A DNA stretch of 64,000 bases from Prevotella melaninogenica ATCC 25845 (GTDB lineage: Bacteria; Bacteroidota; Bacteroidia; Bacteroidales; Bacteroidaceae), in contig NC_014370.1 in the NCBI RefSeq assembly GCF_000144405.1, forward strand, positions 997,501-1,061,500. The letters run 5' to 3'. How positions within the stretch are numbered: position 1 is the stretch's first letter; every line of letters starts with the position of its first letter. Of this stretch, positions 28,272-38,469 are shown piece by piece. Made by a program: the position numbers and the translations under genes. The notes beneath the pieces are model-generated. The model ran no database searches, had not been told where the DNA came from, and worked only from the letters and a program-made list of their open reading frames with translations.

Positions 28272-29492
28272 ATGACAGACGCAAAGATAATTAATGACCC
28301 TGTTTTCGGATTTATAAAGGTGCCACGTGGACTGTTACTTGACATAGTACGTCACCCACTTATGCAGCGATTGACACGTATCAAGCAATTAGGCTTAACA
28401 CAAGAGGTTTATCCAGGTGCACAGCATACACGCTTTCAACACTCTTTAGGTGCCTTTCATCTTATGAGTGAGGCACTAATATCGCTACAACAAAAGGGTG
28501 TGTTTGTCTTTGACAGTGAGGCTGAAGCGGTACAAGCTGCCATCCTAATGCATGACATTGGACATGCTCCTTTTTCTCATGTGCTGGAAAACACACTGAT
28601 TAGTGGTATTACTCATGAAGAAATATCGCTGATGATGATGGATCGTATCAACCAAGACATGCATGGAGCACTCAACCTTGCGATTAGTATCTTTAAGGAT
28701 GAATACCCTAAATCCTACCTTCATCAGCTAATTTCCAGCCAACTTGACATGGATAGGCTTGACTATCTCCGTCGTGATAGTTTCTTTACGGGAGTGACAG
28801 AAGGCAATATTGGCTCTGCACGTATTATCAAGATGCTTAACGTTGTCGATGATGCTTTGGTAGTCGAATCAAATGGTATTTATTCTATTGAGAATTATCT
28901 TACCTCACGTCGCCTTATGTATTGGCAAGTATATCTGCATAAGACAACCGTTGGATGTGAGAATGTTCTTATCAATGCTTTACATAGAGCAAAACAATTA
29001 GCAAAAGAAGGAGTTGAACTTTTTGCTTCACCAGCTCTTCGTTACTTCCTTTACAATGATATTACAGCTGAAACTTTCCATACAGACAACAAGGCATTAG
29101 ATAATTATATAGCTTTGGATGACAATGACATATGGAGTGCTATTAAAGTATGGCAACAACATGAAGATAAGATACTCTCACTTCTATCTTCAAACATGAT
29201 TAATCGAAAAATATTCAAAGTAGAAGTACGAGAAGAGGAGCCAACGACAGAGGAAATCAATCAGTTTAAACAGCAGATTTCTGAACGATATGAGATAAGT
29301 CTCACTGATTGTGATTACCTCATTGGAGTAAATCGGGTACAGAAAGATATGTACAATCCTTATGATGACCATATTAGCATTCTGTACAAAGACGGAACAT
29401 TAAAAGATATAACCGAAGCATCGGAGATTTTGAACATTGAATTACTCTCGAAAAAAATATGTAAATATTACCTATCTTATCAACGTTTCTAA
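28272..29492 (+). CDS. HD-domain phosphohydrolase
   Basis: 406 residues from ATG 28272 ('MTDAKIINDPVFGFIKVP'). A longer frame opens at 28161 but its start lies upstream of a -7 box TATCTTTG (28227-28234), so it cannot be on the transcript. HD metal residues: 'TRFQHSLGAFHL', 'ILMHDIGHAPFSHVLE', and 'LDMDRLDYLRRDSFFTGV'. This is the YdhJ/SAMHD1-like group, whose known members hydrolyse nucleotides (some are dNTPases); the substrate here is untested. Immediately precedes the lipid A block, 50 bp upstream of lpxD. Confidence 0.88.
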   Translation: MTDAKIINDPVFGFIKVPRGLLLDIVRHPLMQRLTRIKQLGLTQEVYPGAQHTRFQHSLGAFHLMSEALISLQQKGVFVFDSEAEAVQAAILMHDIGHAPFSHVLENTLISGITHEEISLMMMDRINQDMHGALNLAISIFKDEYPKSYLHQLISSQLDMDRLDYLRRDSFFTGVTEGNIGSARIIKMLNVVDDALVVESNGIYSIENYLTSRRLMYWQVYLHKTTVGCENVLINALHRAKQLAKEGVELFASPALRYFLYNDITAETFHTDNKALDNYIALDDNDIWSAIKVWQQHEDKILSLLSSNMINRKIFKVEVREEEPTTEEINQFKQQISERYEISLTDCDYLIGVNRVQKDMYNPYDDHISILYKDGTLKDITEASEILNIELLSKKICKYYLSYQRF

Positions 29493-29542
29493 TAAAAAAT
29501 CCCTATCTTTGCACAAATTATAATCAATAAAAGGCAATATAA

Positions 29543-30583
29543 ATGGAATTCTCTGCGAAACAAATATCGCAATTTATACAAGGTCGTATTGAAGGTGACG
29601 AAAACGTAACCATTAATACCTTCGCCAAGATTGAAGAAGGTAAGAAGGGAGCAATCTCTTTTCTTGCAAACCCTAAATATATACACTATCTCTTTGAAAC
29701 AGAGTCAAGCATTGTACTTATAGATGAAGACATTCAACTGGACAAGGAGGTAAAGCCTACTCTTATCCGTGTAAAGAATGCACGAGACTGCGTTGCTAAG
29801 TTGTTGCAACTCTATGAAAGTATGAAACCTAAGAAGCAAGGCATTGATTCTCTTGCTTTTGTTTCATCAAAAGCAACAATTGGCAAGGATGTCTATATCG
29901 GTGCATTTGCATATATTGGTGATGGTGTGACTTTAGGTGACGGCTGTCAGATTTATCCTCATGCAACTATCATGGATGGCGTGCAGCTGGGAAGTAATTG
30001 TATTGTCTATCCAAATGCAAGTATTTATCATGGTTGTAAGATTGGCAGCAATGTAATCCTTCATTCTGGTTGTGTAATTGGTGCGGATGGTTTCGGCTTT
30101 GCACCTAATCCAGAAACTAATAGTTACGATAAAATACCTCAGATTGGTATTGTAACAATAGAAGATAACGTAGAAATTGGTGCCAACACTTGTATTGATC
30201 GCTCAACCATGGGCAGTACATACGTTCGTAAGGGAGTAAAACTTGACAACCTTGTTCAAATAGCACACAACAATGATATTGGTGAGAATACAGTGATGTC
30301 TGCTCAGGTAGGTATTGCAGGTTCAACTAAGGTTGGACAATGGTGTATGTTTGGCGGTCAGGTGGGTATAGCTGGTCATATCACTATCGGTGACAAAGTA
30401 TTCCTCGGTGCACAGTCAGGCGTTCCTGGTAGCCTAAAGAGTAATCAGCAACTCATTGGAACTCCTCCAATGGAGCAGCGTCCATACTTTAAGTCACAGG
30501 CTATCTTCCAGCGTTTGCCAGAGATGTACAAGCAGTTGAATGCACTGCAGAAAGAAATTGAAGAATTGAAAAAGAATAAATAA
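29543..30583 (+). CDS. lpxD: UDP-3-O-(3-hydroxyacyl)glucosamine N-acyltransferase
   Basis: Third step of lipid A synthesis. 346 residues: N-terminal uridine-binding domain (about 1-100), left-handed beta-helix of hexapeptide repeats (about 105-310, e.g. '[21 protein letters not shown]') and a C-terminal helical extension. The catalytic His is in '[13 protein letters not shown]'. A -7 box TATCTTTG at 29504-29511 provides a promoter. First gene of lpxD-lpxC/fabZ-lpxA, five nt from the next. Confidence 0.96.
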   Translation: MEFSAKQISQFIQGRIEGDENVTINTFAKIEEGKKGAISFLANPKYIHYLFETESSIVLIDEDIQLDKEVKPTLIRVKNARDCVAKLLQLYESMKPKKQGIDSLAFVSSKATIGKDVYIGAFAYIGDGVTLGDGCQIYPHATIMDGVQLGSNCIVYPNASIYHGCKIGSNVILHSGCVIGADGFGFAPNPETNSYDKIPQIGIVTIEDNVEIGANTCIDRSTMGSTYVRKGVKLDNLVQIAHNNDIGENTVMSAQVGIAGSTKVGQWCMFGGQVGIAGHITIGDKVFLGAQSGVPGSLKSNQQLIGTPPMEQRPYFKSQAIFQRLPEMYKQLNALQKEIEELKKNK

Positions 30584-30588
30584 CATAC

Positions 30589-31977
30589 ATGGAAACAGTT
30601 AAGCAGAAAACTTTAAAGGGAAGTTTTTCCCTCTTCGGAAAGGGACTTCATACAGGATTGAGTCTTACTGTAACATTCAATCCTGCCCCAGAAAATACTG
30701 GCTATAAGATACAAAGAATCGATCTTGACGGACAGCCTATTATTGATGCTGTTGCTGAGAATGTTGTTGACACACAGCGTGGAACAGTATTGGCTAAGGG
30801 TGAGGCACGTGTTAGTACGATTGAACATGGTATGTCTGCCCTTTATGCAATGGGTATTGATAACTGCCTTATACAGATTAATGGTCCAGAATTCCCTATT
30901 CTCGATGGCTCTGCAACGATGTATGTTGATAAAATCAATGAGGTTGGTATCGTTGACCAGAATGCTCCAAAGGATTACTATATCATTCGCAAGAAGATTG
31001 AGATTAAGGATGAGAATGGCTCTGTAATTACTATTCTCCCTGACGAGCAGTTCTCTATCACTGCGATGTGTAACTTTGACTCTAAGTTTATTAGCAGTCA
31101 ATTTGCTACATTGGATGATATTAATACTTATGCAACCGAGATTGCTCCAGCACGTACATTCGTTTTTGTACGTGACATTATGCCACTCTTGCAGGCTAAT
31201 CTGATTAAGGGTGGTGACTTGGATAATGCAATTGTTATCTATGAGCAACAGGTTTCACAAGAGAAACTTGACCAATTGGCAGACCTCTTGAAGGTTCCTC
31301 GTATGGATGCAAATAACATTGGTTATATTCAGCATAAGCCTTTACAATGGGATAACGAGTGTACACGCCATAAGCTCCTTGATATCATCGGTGATATGGC
31401 ATTGATTGGTAAACCTATCAAGGGCCGTATTATTGCGACTCGTCCTGGTCATACTGTAAACAATAAGTTTGCTCGCTTGATGCGTAAAGAAATACGTAAG
31501 CATGAGATACAAGCACCAATGTATGATCCAAATGATGAGCCATTGATGGATAACATTCGCATCCGCGAACTTTTACCACACCGCTATCCAATGCAGCTGG
31601 TAGATAAGGTCATTGCAATGGGTTCAACAAGTATTATTGGTATTAAGAATGTAACCAGCAACGAACCATTCTTTCAAGGACATTTTCCACAAGAGCCTGT
31701 TATGCCAGGAGTATTACAGGTAGAGGCTATGGCTCAATGTGGTGGACTCTTAGTACTTTCTCAGGTTGAAGAGCCTGAGCGTTGGTCAACTTACTTCTTG
31801 AAGATTGATGACGTTAAGTTCCGTCAGAAGGTTGTTCCTGGTGACACGCTTATGTTCCGTGTTGAACTTCTTGGTCCTGTTCGTCATGGAATCAGTTCAA
31901 TGAAGGGTTATATGTTTGTTGGCGAGCGTGTTGTTGCTGAGGCTACATTCACTGCCCAAATTGTAAAGAATAAGTAA
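30589..31977 (+). CDS. lpxC/fabZ: Bifunctional UDP-3-O-acyl-GlcNAc deacetylase / 3-hydroxyacyl-ACP dehydratase
   Basis: 462 residues, a fusion known from Bacteroidota. The N-terminal LpxC part (about 1-305) has the zinc ligands in 'STIEHGMSAL' and 'HKLLDIIGDMALIG' (HKxxDxxGD). The C-terminal FabZ part (about 320-462) has 'LLPHRYPMQLVDKV' and the catalytic His/Glu in 'FQGHFPQEPVMPGVLQVEAMAQ'. It couples committed lipid A synthesis with fatty acid elongation that draws on the same hydroxyacyl-ACP pool. 18 nt before lpxA. Confidence 0.97.
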   Translation: METVKQKTLKGSFSLFGKGLHTGLSLTVTFNPAPENTGYKIQRIDLDGQPIIDAVAENVVDTQRGTVLAKGEARVSTIEHGMSALYAMGIDNCLIQINGPEFPILDGSATMYVDKINEVGIVDQNAPKDYYIIRKKIEIKDENGSVITILPDEQFSITAMCNFDSKFISSQFATLDDINTYATEIAPARTFVFVRDIMPLLQANLIKGGDLDNAIVIYEQQVSQEKLDQLADLLKVPRMDANNIGYIQHKPLQWDNECTRHKLLDIIGDMALIGKPIKGRIIATRPGHTVNNKFARLMRKEIRKHEIQAPMYDPNDEPLMDNIRIRELLPHRYPMQLVDKVIAMGSTSIIGIKNVTSNEPFFQGHFPQEPVMPGVLQVEAMAQCGGLLVLSQVEEPERWSTYFLKIDDVKFRQKVVPGDTLMFRVELLGPVRHGISSMKGYMFVGERVVAEATFTAQIVKNK

Positions 31978-31995
31978 TAATTACACAAGACAATT

Positions 31996-32766
31996 ATGAA
32001 CCAGATAAGCCCATTGGCCTTTGTTCATCCAGAGGCAAAACTTGGTGATAACAATATAATTGGTCCATTCTGTTATATCGATAAGAATACTGTTATCGGT
32101 GATAATAATGTGTTCCAAAACAGCGTAACCATCCATGTTGGTGCACGTTTAGGCAATAACAACGAAATATTCCCAGGTGCCAGTATCTCTACAAAGCCTC
32201 AAGATTTAAAGTTTAGAAATGAGGAATCACTTTGTGAGATTGGGGACAACAACTCTATTCGTGAGAATGTTACAATTTCGCGTGGTACAGCTTCAAAGGG
32301 TACAACAAAGGTTGGTAGTAATAACCTACTGATGGAATGTGTACATATTGCACATGATTGTGTTATTGGTTCTGGTGACATTATTGGTAATGCAACCAAA
32401 TTTGCAGGCGAAGTGACAGTTGATGATAATGCTATCATATCTGCCAATATTCTCTGTCATCAGTTCTGCCATATTGGTGGATACGTTATGATACAGGGTG
32501 GAAGCCGTTTCTCTATGGATATTCCACCATATATCATTGTAGGAAAAGAGCCTGCCCGCTATATGGGAATTAACCTCATTGGTCTTCGCCGTCGTGGCTT
32601 TTCAAATGAACTCATTGAACTTATCCACAATGCTTACCGCATCCTTTATGGAACAGGTACACGCGCCGAGAACATTCAGAAGATTAAGAACGAACTACAG
32701 ATTACGCCAGAGATTCAGAAGATTATAGACTTCGTTGAATCATCTGAACGTGGTATCATTAAATAA
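31996..32766 (+). CDS. lpxA: UDP-N-acetylglucosamine acyltransferase
   Basis: First step of lipid A synthesis, 256 residues. Hexapeptide-repeat beta-helix (about 1-190, 'IGPFCYIDKNTVIGDNN') with catalytic His in 'MECVHIAHDCVIGSG', then the LpxA C-terminal helical domain ('GLRRRGFSNELIELIHNAYRILYG'). Ends the lpx cluster. A G/C-rich hairpin-like stretch (CCCTCCCCTTTC/GGGAGGG, about 32773-32800) lies just downstream. Confidence 0.97.
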   Translation: MNQISPLAFVHPEAKLGDNNIIGPFCYIDKNTVIGDNNVFQNSVTIHVGARLGNNNEIFPGASISTKPQDLKFRNEESLCEIGDNNSIRENVTISRGTASKGTTKVGSNNLLMECVHIAHDCVIGSGDIIGNATKFAGEVTVDDNAIISANILCHQFCHIGGYVMIQGGSRFSMDIPPYIIVGKEPARYMGINLIGLRRRGFSNELIELIHNAYRILYGTGTRAENIQKIKNELQITPEIQKIIDFVESSERGIIK

Positions 32767-32880
32767 AGACTATCCCCTCCCCTTTCAAAAGGGAGGGAAA
32801 TCTTTAAAAGCGAACGAGTAGTTTGAGTATTTCCACAACTTAAACGAGTTGGAAAACATTATTTATAATCATTTATCAGC

Positions 32881-33792
32881 TTGAAAAACAAAACATTAAT
32901 AGTCATCACTGGCCCAACAGGCGTTGGCAAGACAGAGACCACTCTCCGTATTGCAGAGCATTTTAATGTACCTGTTATCAATGCTGACTCCCGACAAATA
33001 TTCTCTGAGATTCCTATAGGAACAGCAGCACCAACGGCAGAACAGCAGCAGCGTGTACAACACTATTTTGTTGGTAATCATCATTTGGAAGATTACTATT
33101 CAGCAAGCCTATACGAACAAGATGTACTTAATATTATTAACAGTCAGCACACACCTATCTCGTTACTCTCAGGTGGTTCAATGATGTATATTGACGCTGT
33201 ATGCAATGGTATTGATGATATCCCGACAATTCTTCCTGAAATACGAGAGAAAATGATGAAACGCTTAGAAGCAGAAGGATTAGAACAGATGTGTAATCTG
33301 TTACGAGAACTGGACCCTGAGCACTGGAAGATAGTTGACAGGAATAATCCACGTCGTGTTATCCATGCCCTTGAGATATGTATCCAAACTGGAAAAACAT
33401 ATACATCTTTCCGTTCCAATACTATTAAAGATCGTCCTTTTAATATCATCAAGGTTGGATTAAACCGTGATAGAGACGAACTCTATAATAGAATCAATCA
33501 GCGAGTATTAGACATGATTGAAGAGGGAATGATAGAAGAAGCACTACAAGTTTATCCTAAGCGAACTCTGAATTCACTCAACACGGTTGGATACAAGGAG
33601 ATATTTGAATACCTTGATGGCTTAACAACACTTGATGAAGCCATATTTAAAATACAGAGTAATACTCGAAGATACGCTCGCAAACAGCTCACATGGTATA
33701 AAAAAGATACCGCTTTTCAATGGTTTAATCCCGATAACATTGAAGAAATCTTAAATTATGTCCATACAATGATATCAAATACAAGTAAATAA
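32881..33792 (+). CDS. miaA: tRNA dimethylallyltransferase, TTG start
   Basis: Adds the isopentenyl group to A37 of tRNAs reading UNN codons. 303 residues. P-loop 'GPTGVGKTET' sits at residues 11-20, so the fold needs an N-terminus right here; the only available start is TTG at 32881, since a stop (TAA, 32866) lies just upstream in frame. Other motifs: 'NADSRQIFSEIPIGTAAPT' and 'RDELYNRINQRVLDMIEEGMIEE', 'NTVGYKEIFEYLDG', 'RRYARKQLTWYKKD'. Confidence 0.95.
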   Translation: MKNKTLIVITGPTGVGKTETTLRIAEHFNVPVINADSRQIFSEIPIGTAAPTAEQQQRVQHYFVGNHHLEDYYSASLYEQDVLNIINSQHTPISLLSGGSMMYIDAVCNGIDDIPTILPEIREKMMKRLEAEGLEQMCNLLRELDPEHWKIVDRNNPRRVIHALEICIQTGKTYTSFRSNTIKDRPFNIIKVGLNRDRDELYNRINQRVLDMIEEGMIEEALQVYPKRTLNSLNTVGYKEIFEYLDGLTTLDEAIFKIQSNTRRYARKQLTWYKKDTAFQWFNPDNIEEILNYVHTMISNTSK

Positions 33793-33869
33793 GTACTTTT
33801 GTATTAAACGTATTATAGCAATATTATAAACATAGGCAAGTAGCTTTAAAACTTGAAGGTTGTCAATCA

Positions 33870-36395
33870 ATGATAAAGAAAATATTTAAATTCATTAGAA
33901 GTATATTCCGAGGAATTTTCAATTTCTTCCCATGGTACGCAAAACTGTATAAAGGTCGTGCTTGGTACACGAAGATGGCTGTCGGAACAGTATCTTTCTT
34001 TGTAGCTATCTTCCTCTATTTAGGAATGGTAGACATTAACTTCCTTTGGCTCTTTGGAAAGTCACCAGGTTTTATTGATATAAAAACTCCTCCAACCTAT
34101 GCTGCATCAGAGATTTATAGTGCAGACTCTGTCCTCATTGGTAGATTCTATAAAGAGAATCGTACACCAGTAAAGTATGAGGAGGTAACCCCTGCATTCT
34201 GGAATGCACTCATCAGCACAGAGGACGAGCGCTTCTATAGCCATAATGGTATAGACTTTATGGGTATCGGTGGTGCCATCAAGGATGCCGTAACAGGTAG
34301 TGGAGGTCGTGGTGCATCAACCATCACACAGCAGTTGGCGAAGAATATGTTCCGTGTTCGTACGCAATATTCTTCAGGTCTATTAGGTCATGTACCAGGC
34401 TTGCGAATGCTCATTATGAAAAGTAAGGAATGGATTATTGCTGTGAAGTTAGAGTTAATCTATTCAAAGAAAGAAATTCTGACAATGTATGCCAACACCG
34501 TTGACTTTGGCAACAATTCCTTTGGTGTAAAGACAGCTGCTAAGACTTATTTTAATACAAGTCCTTCAAAGTTATCTATTGATCAAGCTGCAACGTTGGT
34601 AGGTATGTTGAAAGCTACTACTTATTATAATCCAATCTTGCACCCAAAGAATTCTATTCGTCGTCGTAACACTGTGCTGTATAATATGGTTACACATAAT
34701 GTATTACCACATGATGAGTACGCACTATACTCTAAGCGACCTATGAAGTTGGATATACACGTAGAAGAAAACTATGATGGTCAAGCTCAGTACTTCCGTG
34801 AATATATATCAGAATACTTCAAAGATTGGATGAAAGACAATGGTTACGACCTCTATAGCAGTGGTTTAAAGATCTATACCACCATTGACACTCGTATGCA
34901 GAAGTATGCTGAGCAAGCTGCAACAAAGCAGATGGAAAAGGTTCAACAAACTTTTGATAACCACTGGAGAGGTATGCAGCCTTGGCGCGATGCAAAGGGA
35001 AATGAGATTCCTGGCTTTATTGAGGGCATTGCTGAACGTCAGCCTTTCTATAAGAAGCTATTACAGAAATACCCTAACCAGCCTGATAGCGTTCTCTATT
35101 ATCTCAATAAACCACATAAGGTGACTCTCTTCGACTATGAAAAGGGGCATATTGAGAAAGAAATGTCATCAATGGACTCTATCCGTTATATGGTTAAATT
35201 CATGCACTGTGCTATGGTTGCTATGGAACCAGAGACAGGTGCGGTAAGAGCTTGGGTGGGTGACATTGATTTCAAAACATGGAAATATGATAAGGTTGTT
35301 GCACAGCGTCAACCAGGTTCAACCTTCAAACTATTCGTCTACTCAGAGGCATTCAATCAAGGACTGACCCCTTGTGATAAACGTCGTGATGAATATATCA
35401 GTATGCAGGTTCTTGATAAGAAGACTGGTCAGATGAAGACTTGGACACCACACAATGCCAATGGTAGATTCTCTAATGATTCTATTACACTGAAGAGTGC
35501 TTTTGCTCGCAGTATAAATTCCATTGCTGTACGCTTAGGACAGGAGATGGGTATCAAGAATATTATCCGTACAGCTCAGGAGATGGGTATTAAGAGTCCG
35601 TTGGATGATGAGCCTTCATTGGCACTCGGTTCAAGCGACGTAAACTTATTAGAATTGGTAAATGCCTATAGTACTGTAGCAAATGATGGTGAATATCATG
35701 TTCCAGTTGTCGTTACACGCATCTTAGATAAAGATGGAAACGAGGTATATGTAGCACCAAAAGACCACGAGAGAGCATTACCTTACAAGACTGCATTCCT
35801 CATGCAGGAAATGTTGAAGGCTGGTGTGAACGAAGGTGGTGGTACAAGTCAAGCATTACGTCATTATACTTTTGGTGATACAGACTGGGGAGGAAAGACT
35901 GGTACAAGTAATAACCACTCTGATGCTTGGTTTATGGCAGTCAGCCCTAAACTTGTCGTTGGTGCATGGGTTGGTGGTGAATATCGCTCCATCCACTTCC
36001 GTACAGGAGCCTTAGGACAGGGTTCAAAGACTGCACTACCTATCTGTGGAGAGTTTATTTACAGCTTAATGCGCGACAAGGCTTTCCAAAAGTATCATGC
36101 TAAGTGGCAGTTAGATCCAGACGAGGACATCGACCCTTCAATGTACAACTGTCAACCTACAGTAGTTCGGCGTGCTGCTCCTGATTCTTTGCGTGACTTT
36201 ACAACAGGACATAGACGTCATCAGGAGGAAGAGGAAGAACCTATCGACGGACACGAAAACACAGACGAGGGTGGCTTTATATTAGAACCAGCTCCACAAC
36301 CTACTCCAGAACGGCAGGGCAATAGTTCTAATAATGAATCGCCTCAAATTATAAAGAAGGCGAAGAAGCCACGCAGTGAAGATATGGAAATCTAA
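33870..36395 (+). CDS. Class A penicillin-binding protein (PBP1A-like)
   Basis: 841 residues, bifunctional peptidoglycan synthase. Short cytoplasmic basic N-terminus, one membrane anchor (about 36-55), glycosyltransferase GT51 domain with 'STEDERFYSHNGID', 'GASTITQQLAKNMF' and 'KKEILTMYANTVDFGNNSFG', then a transpeptidase domain with SxxK 'PGSTFKLF', SxN 'ARSINSIA' and KTG 'WGGKTGTSNNHSDAWF'. The C-terminal ~80 residues are Glu/Pro/Asn rich and look disordered. A terminator follows at 36510-36547. Confidence 0.94.
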   Translation: MIKKIFKFIRSIFRGIFNFFPWYAKLYKGRAWYTKMAVGTVSFFVAIFLYLGMVDINFLWLFGKSPGFIDIKTPPTYAASEIYSADSVLIGRFYKENRTPVKYEEVTPAFWNALISTEDERFYSHNGIDFMGIGGAIKDAVTGSGGRGASTITQQLAKNMFRVRTQYSSGLLGHVPGLRMLIMKSKEWIIAVKLELIYSKKEILTMYANTVDFGNNSFGVKTAAKTYFNTSPSKLSIDQAATLVGMLKATTYYNPILHPKNSIRRRNTVLYNMVTHNVLPHDEYALYSKRPMKLDIHVEENYDGQAQYFREYISEYFKDWMKDNGYDLYSSGLKIYTTIDTRMQKYAEQAATKQMEKVQQTFDNHWRGMQPWRDAKGNEIPGFIEGIAERQPFYKKLLQKYPNQPDSVLYYLNKPHKVTLFDYEKGHIEKEMSSMDSIRYMVKFMHCAMVAMEPETGAVRAWVGDIDFKTWKYDKVVAQRQPGSTFKLFVYSEAFNQGLTPCDKRRDEYISMQVLDKKTGQMKTWTPHNANGRFSNDSITLKSAFARSINSIAVRLGQEMGIKNIIRTAQEMGIKSPLDDEPSLALGSSDVNLLELVNAYSTVANDGEYHVPVVVTRILDKDGNEVYVAPKDHERALPYKTAFLMQEMLKAGVNEGGGTSQALRHYTFGDTDWGGKTGTSNNHSDAWFMAVSPKLVVGAWVGGEYRSIHFRTGALGQGSKTALPICGEFIYSLMRDKAFQKYHAKWQLDPDEDIDPSMYNCQPTVVRRAAPDSLRDFTTGHRRHQEEEEEPIDGHENTDEGGFILEPAPQPTPERQGNSSNNESPQIIKKAKKPRSEDMEI

Positions 36396-36509
36396 GTAAT
36401 TCATAATTCTTAAAATGGAACTTATAATTACTTTTGGTTGATAAAGAAATCAGAATACTTTGGTAATTGATTAATAACTATCAATTCTCTTCCTCAAACA
36501 ACAAACTTC

Positions 36510-36547
36510 TATATATTCACAGAGACTTTTACCTCTGTGAGTATATA
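36510..36547 (+). terminator. Intrinsic terminator after the PBP1A gene
   Basis: A 15-bp stem (36510-36524 with 36533-36547, core TCACAGAG/CTCTGTGA) is followed after 6 nt by GTTTTTGTTTT. Confidence 0.82.
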
Positions 36548-36693
36548 TGAAGGTTTTTGTTTTATCTATAGCCTCTTGTCAGTAAACTTAACAATAGGTC
36601 GTTGTAATTATACAGAAAAGGCACAAGGCATAAATATAGCTTAGTAGCAAACATAACTATCAACTGCAAAGGGTAACTAAAGCCCCCCAATCA

Positions 36694-38469
36694 ATGTCAC
36701 AAAAGAAGGTAAACATAGACGTAAATACGATTGACTTGGATAATACAGAGTTGCAAAAAGCACTTCAGATTATTCAGTTTACAAACAATTCCCTATTCCT
36801 CACTGGAAAAGCAGGAACAGGAAAGTCTACATTTCTACGTTACATTGCTGCGACAACAAAGAAAAAACATATTATTCTTGCACCCACAGGCATAGCTGCT
36901 ATCAATGCAGGTGGTAGTACTCTGCATAGCTTCTTCAAACTTCCATTCTATCCTCTTGTCCCAACTGACAAACGTTATTCTGCTCGTAATCTACGCAGCA
37001 CAATGAAATACAATGGTGACAAGTGTAAACTTTTGCGGGAAGTCGAACTAATCATTATTGATGAGATTAGTATGGTTAGAGCTGACATCATTGACTTCAT
37101 CGACAAAGTACTGCGCATATACAATCGTAATATGCGCGAGCCATTCGGCGGAAAACAACTTCTCTTGGTAGGCGACATTTATCAGTTAGAACCTGTTCTA
37201 AAGGAAGAGGATCGTCGACTCTTACAACCCTATTACCCAAGTAGCTACTTCTTTGATGCAAAGGTGTTCCAAGATTATCCACTTGTGAGTATTGAACTCA
37301 ATAAAGTCTACCGTCAAAACGACCCTCACTTTATTTCCATTCTTGACCATATCCGTACGAATCAGGTCACTGACACTGATTTCAACCATATCAATGAACG
37401 TGTTGGTGCAAGTTTGGAAAATACAAACAAGCCAGAAGGAGATTTCACCATTACCCTATCGACTAAACGAGATACAGTAGACTGGATAAACAATGAAGGA
37501 CTTGATAGCCTTGATGGAGATCCTGTTATGTTCTTAGGTGAAATCAAAGGAGAGTTTCCTGAGAGTAGCCTCCCTACTCCTATTGAGTTAAACCTCAAGG
37601 TGGGAGCACATATCATGTTTATCAAAAATGACATTGAGAAGCAATGGGTTAACGGAACCTTAGGTATTATTATCGGTATTGATGAGGAAGCAGGAATCCT
37701 CTATGTTCATACAGAAGAGGGAGATGACTTACAGGTGCAACGTGAGATGTGGGAGAATATAAGGTACCGATTCAATGAGGAAGAACAACGAATTGAAGAG
37801 GAACAAATAGGTACTTATATACAATTCCCCATCAAGTTGGCTTGGGCTATCACTGTACATAAGAGTCAAGGACTGACATTCAAGAATGTAAATATTGATT
37901 TCACAGGCGGTGTCTTTGCCGGTGGTCAGGCATATGTTGCTCTATCACGCTGTACAAGTCTTGAAGGTATTACACTCAAGGAACCACTACGTAGAAATGA
38001 GGTCTTTGTAAGAAGTGAGGTAACACATTTTGCCAGACACTACAACGATAATAATATTATATCGACAGTACTCAAACAGAGCAAGGCTGATAAAGAATAC
38101 TACGATGCTGTATGTGCTTTCGACAAGGGAGACTTTGATGCTTTCCTGCGTAGCTTTTTTCTTGCTATTCATAGCCGTTATGATATTGAACGACCAGCAG
38201 CTAAGCGATTTATCAGACGAAAACTGGACCTCATTAACCAGCTACGTAATGAAAATGAGGAACTTAAGCGACAACAAGATAAGAAGAATGAGTATCTCAA
38301 AGAGCTGTCAGTAGAATATGTTATGATGGGTAAAGAGTGCGAGCGTGAAGAAATGAATGAGGCAGCTATTGCCAATTATGAGAAGGCTATTGCACTCTAT
38401 CCTGATAATCCAACAGCACAGAAAAGATTGAAGAAATTAAAACCTTCAACCGAAAAAGATAATAAATAA
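36694..38469 (+). CDS. PIF1/RecD2-like helicase with C-terminal TPR
   Basis: 591 residues. SF1 helicase motifs: Walker A 'LTGKAGTGKSTFLRYI' (about 36-51), 'APTGIAAINAGGSTLHSFF', Walker B 'LIIIDEISMVRADII', 'LLLVGDIYQLEPV', and the UvrD_C-like 'AWAITVHKSQGLTFKNVNIDF ... AYVALSRCTSLEGI'. After a basic coiled stretch (about 510-545) the last 45 residues form one or two TPR units ('GKECEREEMNEAAIANYEKAIALYPDNPTAQKRLKKL'). DNA helicase role expected; the TPR tail suggests a protein partner. Its stop codon shares one base with the next gene's ATG. Confidence 0.88.
   Translation: MSQKKVNIDVNTIDLDNTELQKALQIIQFTNNSLFLTGKAGTGKSTFLRYIAATTKKKHIILAPTGIAAINAGGSTLHSFFKLPFYPLVPTDKRYSARNLRSTMKYNGDKCKLLREVELIIIDEISMVRADIIDFIDKVLRIYNRNMREPFGGKQLLLVGDIYQLEPVLKEEDRRLLQPYYPSSYFFDAKVFQDYPLVSIELNKVYRQNDPHFISILDHIRTNQVTDTDFNHINERVGASLENTNKPEGDFTITLSTKRDTVDWINNEGLDSLDGDPVMFLGEIKGEFPESSLPTPIELNLKVGAHIMFIKNDIEKQWVNGTLGIIIGIDEEAGILYVHTEEGDDLQVQREMWENIRYRFNEEEQRIEEEQIGTYIQFPIKLAWAITVHKSQGLTFKNVNIDFTGGVFAGGQAYVALSRCTSLEGITLKEPLRRNEVFVRSEVTHFARHYNDNNIISTVLKQSKADKEYYDAVCAFDKGDFDAFLRSFFLAIHSRYDIERPAAKRFIRRKLDLINQLRNENEELKRQQDKKNEYLKELSVEYVMMGKECEREEMNEAAIANYEKAIALYPDNPTAQKRLKKLKPSTEKDNK

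Noticed and set aside
30613..31248. Long minus-strand ORF opposite lpxC/fabZ (211 codons)
   Set aside because: Shadow of the well-supported lpxC/fabZ coding strand; no independent motif.
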